From Cellvibrio sp. OA-2007 (GTDB lineage: Bacteria > Pseudomonadota > Gammaproteobacteria > Pseudomonadales > Cellvibrionaceae), in contig NZ_BBUL01000097.1 of assembly GCF_000953825.1 (NCBI RefSeq), positions 62,001-126,000 on the forward strand: DNA of 64,000 bases, read 5' to 3'. Positions 39,519 through 49,672 of the stretch are shown here, piece after piece (the stretch's first letter is position 1; each line of letters starts with the position of its first letter). Made by a program: the position numbers and the translations under genes. The notes beneath the pieces were generated by a model. That model was not told the origin of the DNA. It worked only from the letters and a program-made list of their open reading frames with translations, and did no database searches.

Positions 39519-40919
39519 TCAGGTCGACTCGCGACGCCATTGGGTAGTGCCATCACGCGAGTCTTCCAGCACCACACCGGCAGCGAGTAATTCTTTGCGA
39601 ATTTCATCTGCACGGGCATATTGTTTGTCTTGTTTAGCTTGAATGCGCTCGGCAATTAACTGCTCAACCGTTTCAGCTGCAATTTGATCTGAACCACCTG
39701 CCTGCAAAAACACTTCCGGACCTTCTTGTAACACGCCCAGAATTAGCCCTAACGCTTTTAACTGACCAGCAAGATTTCTCGCCAGCTCAGGGTTACTTTT
39801 TGCATTATTTAATTCGCGCACCAAATCAAACATGCCTGCTAATGCCACGCGCGTATTAAAGTCATCATTCATGGCTTCAACAAAAGCCAAATAATAGGCG
39901 CTGGACTGCATTTCACTTAATGGCAAGGGTGCAACATCGGCATAATCACGCAAACCACCGTAAAAACGCTCAAGGCCGCTGCGCGCCTCAATCAAATTAT
40001 CTTCCGCATAATTAATCGGGCTGCGATAGTGGCTGCTGATCAATAAAAAGCGCACCACTTCTGGGTGATATTTCTCCAACACATCACGAATAGTGAAAAA
40101 ATTGCCGAGCGATTTCGACATTTTTTCGCCATCAACTCGTACCGCACCTGCATGCATCCAATAGTTTACGTACTTGCAACCATTTGCTGCCTCGCTCTGT
40201 GCGATTTCATTTTCATGATGTGGGAATGGTAAATCAGGGCCGCCGCCATGAATATCAAAGGTTTCACCGCAGCAATTTTTGCTCATCGCTGAACATTCAA
40301 TATGCCAGCCAGGGCGACCATTACCCCAGGGGGATTTCCATGCAGGCTCACCTGTTTTGGCGGCTTTCCACAATACAAAATCACGCGGATCTTCTTTTAC
40401 TTCGTCAACTTCGATGCGAGCACCGACCAATAATTCATCTACATTTTTATTGGTAAGTTTGCCGTAATCGGCAAAGCGCGTAACACGGTAATAAACATCG
40501 CCATTGGTTGCTGCATAAGCAAAACCTTTATCAATCAAGGTTTTGTTCATATCCACGATTTGATCGATATAAGCTGTTGCGCGCGGCTCAATGTCCGGGC
40601 GGGAAATTCCCAAACGAGCTTCATCTTCATGCATATAATCGATAAAGCGTTTGGTCAGCGCATCAAACTCCTCGCCATTTTCATTTGCGCGCTTGATAAT
40701 TTTATCGTCGATATCGGTAATATTGCGCACATAACTCACATCCCAATTCTGACTACGCAAAAATTTGGTAATGACATCAAACGCAACTAATACACGCGCA
40801 TGCCCAATATGGCAATAGTCATACACGGTAATACCGCAGACATACATAGAAATCTTGCCCGGATTAATCGGTTTAAAAATTTCTTTTTGACGTGTGAGTG
40901 TGTTGTATATCTGCAGCAT
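39519..40919 (-). CDS. cysS: Cysteinyl-tRNA synthetase
   Basis: Class I aminoacyl-tRNA synthetase, 466 residues. The zinc-binding and HIGH region is CGITVYDYCHIGHARV. Further blocks are GWHIECSAMSK, the zinc ligands in PFPHHENEIAQSEA, and the KMSKS motif EKMSKSLGN. The C-terminal anticodon-binding domain is complete. It begins one base after the glnS stop, so glnS-cysS form a unit. Confidence 0.98.
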   Translation of the reverse strand: MLQIYNTLTRQKEIFKPINPGKISMYVCGITVYDYCHIGHARVLVAFDVITKFLRSQNWDVSYVRNITDIDDKIIKRANENGEEFDALTKRFIDYMHEDEARLGISRPDIEPRATAYIDQIVDMNKTLIDKGFAYAATNGDVYYRVTRFADYGKLTNKNVDELLVGARIEVDEVKEDPRDFVLWKAAKTGEPAWKSPWGNGRPGWHIECSAMSKNCCGETFDIHGGGPDLPFPHHENEIAQSEAANGCKYVNYWMHAGAVRVDGEKMSKSLGNFFTIRDVLEKYHPEVVRFLLISSHYRSPINYAEDNLIEARSGLERFYGGLRDYADVAPLPLSEMQSSAYYLAFVEAMNDDFNTRVALAGMFDLVRELNNAKSNPELARNLAGQLKALGLILGVLQEGPEVFLQAGGSDQIAAETVEQLIAERIQAKQDKQYARADEIRKELLAAGVVLEDSRDGTTQWRREST

Positions 40920-40920
40920 G

Positions 40921-42642
40921 TTATTCCTGATCTTCCGTTTTGCCGAAGCTGTCTTTTAAACTAATGGTGCGATTGAAAACCGGTTTTTCGGTTGTGCTGT
41001 ATTTGCTATCCAAGCAGAAGTAACCCTGCCGTTCAAATTGATAGCTATTCCCAACCGAAGCAGTCGCCAAACTAAGCTCCGCCTTACAACCTTGTAGAAC
41101 CTCCAAGCTGTCGGGATTGATACAATCGAGGAAGTTTTTACCGCCTGCATCAGGCGCTTCATCGATAAATAAACGGTTATACAAACGCACTTCACAATCG
41201 AGATTCTGTGTAGCCGAAACCCAGTGAATAACCCCCTTGGGTTTCACTCCATCTGCAGGATCTTTACCCAAGGTGCCCTCAATAATACGTGCACGCACTT
41301 CAATAATATTGCCCGCAGCATCTTTAATCGCTTCATCCGCTTCGATCACATAAGCACCGCGCAAACGCACACGCTTGCCGGTCACCAAACGCTTATATTT
41401 TTTATTCGCTTCTTCACGGAAATCTTCTTGTTCGATAAATACTGTTTGTGTAAACGGCAAAGTGCGATCACCCAAATCAGCACGATTGGGATGATTATGA
41501 ACCGTTAAAGTTTCCACTTGATCGGCCGGACAATTAGTGAGCGTCACCTTCAAAGGTTTTAACACACACATGGCGCGCGGTGCGTTTTTATCCAGATCAT
41601 CGCGCACACAAAATTCCAGCACACCCACATCGACGATGCCATCTGAACGGGTCACACCAATGCGCTCACAAAATTCGCGCAGCGCCGCTGGAGTAAACCC
41701 GCGGCGGCGCATACCGGAAATGGTGGGCATACGCGGATCATTCCACCCATCAACATGGTGCTCGTCCACAAGTTGTTTAAGTTTGCGTTTGCTGGTTACC
41801 GAATAATTAATATTTAAACGCGCAAATTCATATTGGCGCGGAATTGCGGGCACTGGCAGGTTTTGAATAAACCAATCGTATAGTGGTTTGTGATCTTCAA
41901 ATTCCAGCGTACAAATCGAGTGAGTGATACCTTCAATCGCATCACTTTGACCGTGAGCAAAATCGTAAGAAGGATAAATGCACCATTTGTCACCGGTTTG
42001 ATGATGGTGGGCTTTTTTAATGCGGTAGATAATCGGATCGCGCAAATTAATATTGGGCGATGACATATCAATTTTTGCACGCAGAGAGCACGCGCCCTCT
42101 TCAAATTCACCCGCGCGCATTTTTTCAAACAGCGCAAGATTTTCTTCCACACTGCGCTCACGAAAGGGGCTATTTTTACCCGGCTCGACCAAAGTGCCAC
42201 GATATTCACGCATTTGCTCTGCATTTAAATCACAGACAAATGCCAAGCCCTTATTAATCAAATCAATCGCCCAAGCATGCAGCTGATCAAAATAATCGGA
42301 GGTGTAACGCACTGCGCCATCCCACTTAAACCCTAACCACTCCACATCTTGTTTAATGGCATTAACGAATTCTTCGTTTTCTTTTTCGGGGTTGGTATCG
42401 TCAAAACGCAAGTTACATGCGCCACCAAACTCATCTGCCATGCCAAAATTCAAACAGATAGATTTCGCATGACCAATGTGCAAATAGCCATTAGGTTCCG
42501 GTGGAAAACGGGTAACGATTTTTTTATGCAGCCCTTGCTCCAGATCTTTGCGGATAATCTGTTGAATAAAATGCAAAGGTTTGGTTTTTACTTCAGTGCT
42601 GCCAGTATCGGCAGCACTCATCGCTGAATGATTGTCGCTCAT
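40921..42642 (-). CDS. glnS: Glutaminyl-tRNA synthetase
   Basis: Class I synthetase, 573 residues, that charges tRNA-Gln directly. HIGH is seen in [15 protein letters not shown]; the catalytic [22 protein letters not shown] and the KMSKS region [12 protein letters not shown] follow. The Thr in place of Met in that last motif also occurs in Pseudomonas-type enzymes, so it is not a defect. The two-barrel anticodon domain is complete. The N-terminal extension of about 25 residues is normal for proteobacterial GlnS. Confidence 0.97.
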   Translation of the reverse strand: MSDNHSAMSAADTGSTEVKTKPLHFIQQIIRKDLEQGLHKKIVTRFPPEPNGYLHIGHAKSICLNFGMADEFGGACNLRFDDTNPEKENEEFVNAIKQDVEWLGFKWDGAVRYTSDYFDQLHAWAIDLINKGLAFVCDLNAEQMREYRGTLVEPGKNSPFRERSVEENLALFEKMRAGEFEEGACSLRAKIDMSSPNINLRDPIIYRIKKAHHHQTGDKWCIYPSYDFAHGQSDAIEGITHSICTLEFEDHKPLYDWFIQNLPVPAIPRQYEFARLNINYSVTSKRKLKQLVDEHHVDGWNDPRMPTISGMRRRGFTPAALREFCERIGVTRSDGIVDVGVLEFCVRDDLDKNAPRAMCVLKPLKVTLTNCPADQVETLTVHNHPNRADLGDRTLPFTQTVFIEQEDFREEANKKYKRLVTGKRVRLRGAYVIEADEAIKDAAGNIIEVRARIIEGTLGKDPADGVKPKGVIHWVSATQNLDCEVRLYNRLFIDEAPDAGGKNFLDCINPDSLEVLQGCKAELSLATASVGNSYQFERQGYFCLDSKYSTTEKPVFNRTISLKDSFGKTEDQE

Positions 42643-42763
42643 GGGATAAAAAATCCGTTAGGTGTGATCGTAAATCTGGGGTGAACTTGATAATGGCGCT
42701 ATTGTACTGAGTCGAGATCGCTTTTCATACCGAGAAAAAGAATGCGCAGCGAGCAAAAAACAC

Positions 42764-43828
42764 TCAATTACCCGATGCTGGCGGTGGTGCGGCACGATAA
42801 TCGCTGCGCCGATTTAATTGATAGCGCCTGACCGCTTGATTGTGCATCTCAAGACTGTCGGAGAACTCGCTGGTGCCATCGCCCTTGGCGACGAAATAAA
42901 GCGCTTTGCCCGATGCCGGATTGAGCGCAGCCTTAATCGACGCAGCACTGGGAAGAGATATAGGTGTAGGAGGCAGCCCTTCTATAACATAGGTGTTATA
43001 AGCGGTTGCCTCCTGAAGGTTTTTGCGCGTAATGCGCCCTTTGTAGTTATTACCCATGCCATAAATGACTGTCGGATCAGTCTGTAATTTCATACCCTGC
43101 TGCAAACGACGCACAAACACGCCCGCAATCTGATCTCGCTCACTGTGATGCCCCGTTTCGCGCTCGACGATTGAAGCCATAATCAAGGCTTCATAGGGTG
43201 TTTTGTAAGGTAGATTAGGGGCACGCTTTTCCCACTCCGCAGCTAACAATGCCTGCATTTTGTGATAGGCGTTTTGTAGGATTTCTACATCTGAAGTATT
43301 ACGACTAAAACTATAGGTATCCGGGAAAATCCAACCCTCCAGTTCTTTTATGGGTAGCGCCAATAAAGCCAATTGCTCTGCGCTAGATTTGCCCGAAAGC
43401 TGATGATCAATAGCATCCATTTTTTCCAAAGCAGTCAGCGCCTGCTTCAACGTCCAACCTTCAACAAAAGTGACCTGATACAAAATTACATCGCCTTTCA
43501 TAAGCTTTTGTAACAAACTTTTAGGCGTTGTGCCCTGCGCAAAAAAATACTCCCCTGCATGCACTTTATTTGCATTGTTAAAACGCGCATAAAGCCGCAG
43601 TAGACGCGGGTGATGCAATATTCCCGCACTGCCCAAATCATTCGCCAAAAACCCTAAAGATTGACCTTGTTTTAGCTCATAGGTATAGCCCGATTCATCG
43701 ATTTGCAACGGCGTATCCAACCAATTTTGCACGTAAAACCATAGCGCCAAAACAGCCAAACTTGCAGCAAAAAAAATACCTGCCACTAGGGCAAATAACT
43801 TCAGCATCAAAGAGGATTTTTTACTCAT
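42764..43828 (-). CDS. mltG: Endolytic peptidoglycan transglycosylase MltG
   Basis: Inner-membrane lytic transglycosylase of 354 residues that cuts nascent glycan strands. One N-terminal membrane helix (LKLFALVAGIFFAASLAVLAL), a LysM-like subdomain, then the YceG domain with the catalytic Glu in ASIVERETGH and the LQTDPTVIYGMG block. It follows pabC by 13 bases, as in E. coli and Pseudomonas. The next genes there (tmk, holB) are absent here; glnS follows instead. Confidence 0.95.
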   Translation of the reverse strand: MSKKSSLMLKLFALVAGIFFAASLAVLALWFYVQNWLDTPLQIDESGYTYELKQGQSLGFLANDLGSAGILHHPRLLRLYARFNNANKVHAGEYFFAQGTTPKSLLQKLMKGDVILYQVTFVEGWTLKQALTALEKMDAIDHQLSGKSSAEQLALLALPIKELEGWIFPDTYSFSRNTSDVEILQNAYHKMQALLAAEWEKRAPNLPYKTPYEALIMASIVERETGHHSERDQIAGVFVRRLQQGMKLQTDPTVIYGMGNNYKGRITRKNLQEATAYNTYVIEGLPPTPISLPSAASIKAALNPASGKALYFVAKGDGTSEFSDSLEMHNQAVRRYQLNRRSDYRAAPPPASGN

Positions 43829-43841
43829 AATAAATTCGTTG

Positions 43842-44714
43842 TTATTCGCCCATTAAGCGCGCGAGCTGTTGCTGTAATGCTCGGGTGATTTGATCGTCAG
43901 TATAGCTTTGTTGGTTTACAACAGTGCTTTGACGCTCATCAACCAAGGTGTTTACCGGCCAAATACCATAGACACTATTACACAGAAACATTTCATCGGC
44001 TGCACGCAAAAAATTCAAATCCATATCCACAACATGACAAACCAAGCCCAATGCGGGTGCCAATTTTTCAAGAATTGTTTGGCGCATAATGCCTGCCACA
44101 CCTGCAGCAGATAGATCCGGTGTATACAGCTGATTATTTTTTACTGCGAACAGATTGCTAACCGTTGCTTCAATCACTCTGCCCTGTGTATCAAGTAGCA
44201 GCCCTTCAGCAAATTCATCGCGCCACTCTGCACGCGCCAAAATATGCTCCAGCCGATTTAAATGCTTCATTCCCGCCAGCGCCGGTGCTTGCGCTAAACG
44301 TAAATCGCAAATACGTACATTAACGCCGTTGCGATACTGTTCAGTTTGCAGCTCACTGCCAGAAAAAACACCAACACAATAAGTAGGCTCTATCTGATCT
44401 AGTAACCGATATCCGCGCCCACCAATACCGCGAGTTAAAGTGATTTTTACTACAGCCGATGAAACATTCGCATCACTTAGCTGCACCATCATGGACGCGA
44501 GATATTGATTTAATAAATGTTCGTTGAGCGGAATTTTTAGTCGCGCGGCACTGCGCATCAAACGCTCGCGATGACACTGCCAGAGGGGGATAGAGCCATT
44601 GGTATAACGGCAGGTTTCAAATACGCCGTCGCCATAAGCGAAGCCGCGATCCAGCGGCGAGATGGTCGCACCCAGAACACCGTTGACACTGATAAGAGGG
44701 AAATTGATTGGCAT
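43842..44714 (-). CDS. pabC: Aminodeoxychorismate lyase
   Basis: PLP-dependent enzyme (fold type IV, 290 residues) that converts 4-amino-4-deoxychorismate to p-aminobenzoate and pyruvate for folate synthesis. The PLP lysine is expected in GMKHLNRLEHIL; SPLDRGFAYGDGVFET and EATVSNLFAV are family signatures. The start is ATG 44714 (MPINFPLIS); the frame extends six codons further. A hairpin separates it from fabF, in the conserved acpP-fabF-pabC-mltG order. Confidence 0.94.
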   Translation of the reverse strand: MPINFPLISVNGVLGATISPLDRGFAYGDGVFETCRYTNGSIPLWQCHRERLMRSAARLKIPLNEHLLNQYLASMMVQLSDANVSSAVVKITLTRGIGGRGYRLLDQIEPTYCVGVFSGSELQTEQYRNGVNVRICDLRLAQAPALAGMKHLNRLEHILARAEWRDEFAEGLLLDTQGRVIEATVSNLFAVKNNQLYTPDLSAAGVAGIMRQTILEKLAPALGLVCHVVDMDLNFLRAADEMFLCNSVYGIWPVNTLVDERQSTVVNQQSYTDDQITRALQQQLARLMGE

Positions 44715-44730
44715 AAACGGGAGTCTATAC

Positions 44731-44760
44731 AAAAACGCCGGACTGTCTCCAGTCCGGCGT
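44731..44760 (-). terminator. Terminator after fabF
   Basis: An 11-base-pair perfect stem (ACGCCGGACTG / CAGTCCGGCGT) with a four-base loop, followed on the minus strand by TTTTTG. It lies just upstream of the pabC ribosome binding site and would limit read-through from fabF. Confidence 0.87.
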
Positions 44761-44786
44761 CATTTTTAACTCAAAATAAACAGTAT

Positions 44787-46028
44787 TTAGAGCTTACGGA
44801 AAACCAAAGAGCCGTTAGTGCCGCCAAAACCAAAGGAGTTAGACAGTACCGCTTCAATTTTTCGCTCTTGCGCTGTGTGTGGCACCAGATTGAGATCGGC
44901 GCAAGACTCTTCTGGGTTATCCAAATTGATGGTGGGCGGCGCCACTTGATCGCGAATAGACAGCACGCTGAAGATTGCCTCAACGGCGCCCGCAGCACCC
45001 AGCAAGTGGCCGATCATGGATTTAGTTGAGCTTACGGCAACCTGCGCTGCAGCCGCACCCATAACCGATTTAACCGCCTCACACTCAGCCTTATCGCCAG
45101 CTGGCGTAGACGTTCCGTGAGCGTTAATGTAGTGAATCAATTCTGGGGATATACCTGCATCCAAAATTGCATTGCGCATGGATGCCGCAGCACCTGAACC
45201 ATCTTCCGGCGGAGAAGTCATGTGATAGGCATCACCGCTCATACCAAAACCAATCAGTTCAGCGTAAATTTTTGCACCGCGCTTTTTGGCGTGTTCGTAT
45301 TCTTCCAGCACCAATACACCGGCACCATCACCCAACACAAAGCCATCGCGATCTTTATCCCAAGGGCGGCTCGCTGCTTGCGGATTATCATTGCGGGTTG
45401 ATAGCGCACGCGCGGCCGCAAAACCGCCCAAGCCTAATGGTGTAGTGGCCATCTCGGCTCCACCAGCTACCATCACATCGGCATCACCGTACTGGATCAT
45501 ACGTGCAGCAAAACCAATACTGTGCGTACCTGTGGTACAAGCGGTGGTAATGGCAATATTCGGGCCGCGCAAACCAAACATGATCGACAAGTTGCCCGAA
45601 ATCATATTAATAATGGCACTGGGTACGAAAAATGGGGAGATACGACGCGGCCCTTTATGTTCAAGTGTCGAGGATCCCTCTTCAATGGTTCCAATACCAC
45701 CGATACCTGAACCAATCGAGACGCCAATTCGCCCTGCATTTTGCTCCGTAATTTCCAGCCCGGAATCGCGAATCGCTTGAATGCCAGCAACCATTCCGTA
45801 CTGGATAAACGGATCCATTTTGCGCGCTTCTTTGCCGGGGAAATAATCATCCACCACCAAACCTTTCACCGACGCACTAAATTGCGTGGTAAAAGCCGAT
45901 GCATCAAAGTGGGTAATTGTTGCCACACCACTTTTTCCATTGACAATGCCATGCCAAGTATCTGCAACGGTATTACCCAGTGAACTGATCATACCAAGAC
46001 CAGTAACTACAACTCTTTTACGCGACAC
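44787..46028 (-). CDS. fabF: 3-oxoacyl-[acyl-carrier-protein] synthase II
   Basis: Elongating condensing enzyme of fatty-acid synthesis, 413 residues. The catalytic Cys lies in [14 protein letters not shown]; the two His are in [13 protein letters not shown] and [14 protein letters not shown]. The start is GTG 46028 ([12 protein letters not shown]), with AGGAG ten bases upstream; the longer frame adds 12 residues unlike FabF. A terminator hairpin separates it from acpP. Confidence 0.96.
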   Translation of the reverse strand: MSRKRVVVTGLGMISSLGNTVADTWHGIVNGKSGVATITHFDASAFTTQFSASVKGLVVDDYFPGKEARKMDPFIQYGMVAGIQAIRDSGLEITEQNAGRIGVSIGSGIGGIGTIEEGSSTLEHKGPRRISPFFVPSAIINMISGNLSIMFGLRGPNIAITTACTTGTHSIGFAARMIQYGDADVMVAGGAEMATTPLGLGGFAAARALSTRNDNPQAASRPWDKDRDGFVLGDGAGVLVLEEYEHAKKRGAKIYAELIGFGMSGDAYHMTSPPEDGSGAAASMRNAILDAGISPELIHYINAHGTSTPAGDKAECEAVKSVMGAAAAQVAVSSTKSMIGHLLGAAGAVEAIFSVLSIRDQVAPPTINLDNPEESCADLNLVPHTAQERKIEAVLSNSFGFGGTNGSLVFRKL

Positions 46029-46136
46029 GATTGCGGTTCTCCTGCGAAAGACAATTAAGCGCAATCAAAACGCCCAATCACCTTGGTGATTCGTAAGAAA
46101 TCGGAAAGTACAATTAAACCTGCCTTACGGCAAAAG

Positions 46137-46171
46137 AAAAAGCCGTACTATTTTGCAATAATACGGCTTTT
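46137..46171 (-). terminator. Attenuator-like terminator between acpP and fabF
   Basis: AAAAGCCGTA and TACGGCTTTT arms with an inner TATT/AATA pairing and a TTGC loop. On the minus strand it ends in TTTTTCTTTT. It would let the small acpP message be made in excess over fabF. Confidence 0.87.
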
Positions 46172-46217
46172 CAAAAACAGGTATCAGCTGCCAGTCAAAT
46201 CACAACAAGCAGGCGAA

Positions 46218-46454
46218 TTATGCCAAGTTGGCATTAATGTAATCGATAGCTAATTGAACAGTGGTGATTTTCTCGGCTTCTTCATCCGGAATCTCAGTTT
46301 CGAATTCTTCTTCGAGAGCCATTACCAACTCTACGGTATCCAAAGAATCAGCGCCCAGATCTTCGACGAAAGAAGCTTCATTTTTAACTTCGTCTTCTTT
46401 CACACCCAGTTGCTCAGCAACGATCTTTTTTACGCGTTCTTCAATGCTACTCAT
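46218..46454 (-). CDS. acpP: Acyl carrier protein
   Basis: Acidic 78-residue carrier. The 4'-phosphopantetheine site is the Ser of [10 protein letters not shown]. It has its own strong promoter and a following terminator, which fits its need for high expression. It lies between fabG and fabF as expected. AGGAG precedes the start at a 12-base distance. Confidence 0.99.
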   Translation of the reverse strand: MSSIEERVKKIVAEQLGVKEDEVKNEASFVEDLGADSLDTVELVMALEEEFETEIPDEEAEKITTVQLAIDYINANLA

Positions 46455-46509
46455 GATGTTATGTAACTCCTAGTGGTTATATGTTCGAAACACCTGACGG
46501 TTCAAGCTA

Positions 46510-46538
46510 AAATTAGCTGGGCCAAGCGTTCCGGTCAA
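46510..46538 (-). promoter_or_regulatory. Promoter of acpP
   Basis: On the minus strand, TTGACC (46533-46538), 17-base spacer, TAATTT (46510-46515). It predicts a start about 50 bases upstream of the acpP ATG. Confidence 0.68.
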
Positions 46539-46647
46539 AATCGTCGCGCATTTTACATCGATTTTCAGGATGTTGTAATGCCAACAGGCAAAATTCTTTA
46601 ACTTTTAGAACATAACCCATAAAAATCAATGAGTTATATCTTAAAAA

Positions 46648-47394
46648 TTACGCCATATACATCCCGCCATTGACGTGAATTGTCTCCCCGCTAATGTAAG
46701 CACCCGCATCACTGGCAAGGAAAACCACAACCGACGCAATCTCTTCGGGTGCACCGAGACGCCCTAAAGGTATGCGGGATAACAACTGTTGTTTTTGCTC
46801 TTCTGGCAAAACCTTGGTCATGTCAGTGTCAATAAAACCCGGCGCAACCGTGTTAACGGTAATATTGCGCGAGCCTACTTCTGCAGCCAGCGAGCGCGCA
46901 AAACCAGCAACACCGGCCTTGGTCGCAGCATAGTTGGATTGCCCTGGATTACCCATAGCACCCACAACAGAGCTGATATTGATGATGCGGCCCCAACGGG
47001 CTTTCATCATGCCGCGCAACACACCCTTGCTCAAACGGTAAATAGCACTCAGATTAGTATTGATAACATCAAACCACTCTTCATCGCTCATACGCATCAA
47101 TAAATTATCTTTAGTGATGCCCGCATTGTTTACCAAAATTGCCGGAGCACCGAACTCATCGCCAACATCTTTTAACAAAGCGACAACCGAATCCGCATCA
47201 GTCACGTTTAAAACTTTGCCGGCTCCACGAATACCCAGCTCAGCAAAGCGTGTCGAAATTTTTTCCGCACCTGCGGTACTTGTTGCCGTACCGATAACAA
47301 TCGCGCCCGCCTTACCCAATTGCTCGGCAATAGCTGCACCAATACCGCGACTAGCACCAGTAACCAATGCCACTTTATCGTTAAGGTTCATCAT
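46648..47394 (-). CDS. fabG: 3-oxoacyl-[acyl-carrier-protein] reductase
   Basis: NADPH-dependent short-chain dehydrogenase, 248 residues. The Rossmann motif TGASRGIGAAIAEQLG, the NNAGITKDNLL motif, catalytic Ser in NISSVVGAMGNPGQSNYAATKAG (with Tyr and Lys), and the C-terminal YISGETIHVNGGMYM are all present. The start may be ATG 47394 or the adjacent 47391; AAGGG lies eight bases upstream of the former. Confidence 0.97.
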   Translation of the reverse strand: MMNLNDKVALVTGASRGIGAAIAEQLGKAGAIVIGTATSTAGAEKISTRFAELGIRGAGKVLNVTDADSVVALLKDVGDEFGAPAILVNNAGITKDNLLMRMSDEEWFDVINTNLSAIYRLSKGVLRGMMKARWGRIINISSVVGAMGNPGQSNYAATKAGVAGFARSLAAEVGSRNITVNTVAPGFIDTDMTKVLPEEQKQQLLSRIPLGRLGAPEEIASVVVFLASDAGAYISGETIHVNGGMYMA

Positions 47395-47447
47395 TGATCT
47401 TTCCCTTATAAAAAACTAACTAGTAGAAAACTAAAAAACAAAATTCG

Positions 47448-48389
47448 TTATGCCAAGCTCGTTAACGCAGCCTGTAATTCTTCTGGTTTCTCAACCGACA
47501 TCACAACCAATTCCGCATTAATGCGCTTATTCAAACCCGAAAGTACTTTGCCTGGACCACACTCGATCGTAGTAGTAATTCCAGCTTTCGCCATAGTATT
47601 AACGCACTCAACCCAGCGAACTGGGCTGTAAATTTGCTCAATCATTAAGGCTTTAATTTTTTCTGGGTTGGATTCCACTTCTGCAGTCACATTGTGCACC
47701 ACAGGAGTTTTAGGAAAAGAAAAAACAGTCGCTGTGATTTGCTCCGCCAAACGCTCTGCTGCCGGACGCATCAACTCCGTATGAAAAGGCGCACTTACCG
47801 GCAAAGGCAAAGCACGCTTCGCCCCAGCTTCTTTACATAACGCACTAGCACGCTCAACTGCTGCTGCAGTACCCGCAATAACAACCTGCCCGGGAGAGTT
47901 AAAATTAACCGCCGCAACCACTTCGCCCTGCTCTGCTCTTTTACATGCGTCTAGAATTAACGCATCATCAAGGCCAATAATCGCCGCCATGGCACCCTGC
48001 CCAGCAGGAACAGCCTCTTGCATAAACTTTCCGCGCTGTTGTACCAACTTCACAGCGTCCTTAAATGCAACTACGCCCGCGCACACTAACGCAGACCACT
48101 CGCCAAGACTATGCCCTGCCATAAGCGCAGGCTGCGCGCCATTTTTTTCCTGCCATGCACGCCATACCGCAACACTTGCAGCCAACAATAACGGCTGGGT
48201 ACGCTCAGTTAAATTAATTTCGTCTTGCGCACCAGCTTGCACCAGTGCCCACAAATCGTAACCCAAAACCTCAGACGCTTCAGCAAAGGTTTTCTCTACA
48301 ATCGGAAACTCAGTCGCCAACTCGGCTAACATGCCAATTTTTTGCGAACCCTGACCCGGAAATACAAAAGCAAGATGTTGACTAGTCAT
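47448..48389 (-). CDS. fabD: Malonyl-CoA:ACP transacylase
   Basis: Loads malonyl groups onto ACP; 313 residues. FVFPGQGSQKIGM and the active-site serine motif MAGHSLGEWSALV identify it, with the catalytic His in SAPFHTELM. It follows plsX directly, with no fabH between, which is the Pseudomonas-type rather than the E. coli-type order. Confidence 0.97.
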   Translation of the reverse strand: MTSQHLAFVFPGQGSQKIGMLAELATEFPIVEKTFAEASEVLGYDLWALVQAGAQDEINLTERTQPLLLAASVAVWRAWQEKNGAQPALMAGHSLGEWSALVCAGVVAFKDAVKLVQQRGKFMQEAVPAGQGAMAAIIGLDDALILDACKRAEQGEVVAAVNFNSPGQVVIAGTAAAVERASALCKEAGAKRALPLPVSAPFHTELMRPAAERLAEQITATVFSFPKTPVVHNVTAEVESNPEKIKALMIEQIYSPVRWVECVNTMAKAGITTTIECGPGKVLSGLNKRINAELVVMSVEKPEELQAALTSLA

Positions 48390-48420
48390 AATGAATAAAC
48401 ACTTCTCTTTTTACGAAAAT

Positions 48421-49425
48421 TTAATGTTGTGACAATGCCTGCTGAATTCGCAGTGGCACCTGTTGAATCACCTGCTCACGCGCCACCATCAATGCATGCA
48501 TAAACGCTTTTTCATCGGCACTGCCATGGCTTTTGATGACTGTTTTTTGCAGCCCAAGAAAACTGGCGCCATTATATAACGACGGATCTAACTCATGCTG
48601 CAAACGCTTCAGTAAAGGCAACAACAGTAGACACAACACCCGATTTAATACATTTTTCTTTATAAGTTTTGCAATTCTATTTGCAATAAATCGCGCAACG
48701 CCTTCGCTGGCTTTCAATGCAATATTGCCATGAAAGCCGTCGCACACAATCACATCGGCAGCACCAGTAAATATGTTGTTCGCCTCAACAAAACCGGCAT
48801 AGTTAATTCGCTCATCACTCTGCAGAAGCAACTGCGCAGCCTTTAAAATATCAGTTCCTTTTTGTTGCTCGGTACCTATATTTAATAGCGCAACACGCGG
48901 GGCCATTTCAGCTGAAGCACTCGCAAGGACACTGCCCATCAATGCAAATTGATGAAGATGTTCTGGAGCGCAATTGATATTAGCACCCAAATCCAGCAAG
49001 TAAGTTGCGCCAGCATCAACAGGCATAGATTTACATATGGCCGGGCGATCAATCGCAGAGAAGGTTTTGATTAGATGTTTTGCTATAGCCAACAATGCGC
49101 CCGTATTACCAGCGCTAACGCATGCATCAGCCGAATCATTACGCAACAGATCCAGCGCCATCCACATAGATGAGCCTTTTTTATGGCGCAGTGCAAACAG
49201 AGGATCATCATGCATACTCACCACATCGGAAGCATGCACAAGAGTAATTCGCTCATGTAATTTTTTAACTGGAGGGAGCAGAGAAAGAAGCTGGGGTTCA
49301 TTGCCGACCAGCAGCAAATCCACATCTGGAAATTGAGTTACAAATTTTTGCGAGGCTGAAATAGCAACGCGGGGACCTAAGTCCCCGCTCATAGCGTCAA
49401 CCGCTATTCGAATTCTTGCCGACAA
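48421..49425 (-). CDS. plsX: Phosphate acyltransferase PlsX
   Basis: Makes acyl-phosphate from acyl-ACP for phospholipid synthesis; 334 residues. IAVDAMSGDLGP, VDAGATYLLDLGAN and the GFHGNIALKASEG motif are family signatures. The start is TTG 49425 (MSARIRIAVDA); no ATG or GTG is available upstream, and the ribosome binding site is weak, so coupling to rpmF (24 bases upstream) is possible. Confidence 0.95.
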   Translation of the reverse strand: MSARIRIAVDAMSGDLGPRVAISASQKFVTQFPDVDLLLVGNEPQLLSLLPPVKKLHERITLVHASDVVSMHDDPLFALRHKKGSSMWMALDLLRNDSADACVSAGNTGALLAIAKHLIKTFSAIDRPAICKSMPVDAGATYLLDLGANINCAPEHLHQFALMGSVLASASAEMAPRVALLNIGTEQQKGTDILKAAQLLLQSDERINYAGFVEANNIFTGAADVIVCDGFHGNIALKASEGVARFIANRIAKLIKKNVLNRVLCLLLLPLLKRLQHELDPSLYNGASFLGLQKTVIKSHGSADEKAFMHALMVAREQVIQQVPLRIQQALSQH

Positions 49426-49449
49426 GGTTCAGTGTTCTTGAGTAAAAAA

Positions 49450-49632
49450 TTACTCGTCACTGCCTTTATCAATCACTTTACGACCGCGATAGAAACCATC
49501 AGCAGTCACATGGTGACGGATGTGCTTCTCACCGCTAGTAGCGTCAACTGACAAGGTTGGGCCAGTCAGGGCATCGTGTGAACGACGCATGTCACGCTTG
49601 GAACGAGATTTTTTGTTTTGTTGAACTGCCAT
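49450..49632 (-). CDS. rpmF: 50S ribosomal protein bL32
   Basis: Small basic ribosomal protein, 60 residues: [20 protein letters not shown]. It lies in the conserved yceD-rpmF-plsX arrangement. The zinc-binding cysteines of some L32 proteins are absent, as in E. coli. Confidence 0.98.
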   Translation of the reverse strand: MAVQQNKKSRSKRDMRRSHDALTGPTLSVDATSGEKHIRHHVTADGFYRGRKVIDKGSDE

Positions 49633-49672
49633 GATTTACTCCTATTTACTTACTCATTGGAACCGAGGCGCC

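Noticed and set aside
41770-41800. Thr instead of Met in the KMSKS-like motif of GlnS
   Set aside because: I recall the same TSKRKL form in Pseudomonas-type enzymes, so it is a lineage variant rather than a defect.
47448-49425. Absence of fabH between plsX and fabD
   Set aside because: Pseudomonas has the same arrangement, so it is normal for this lineage.
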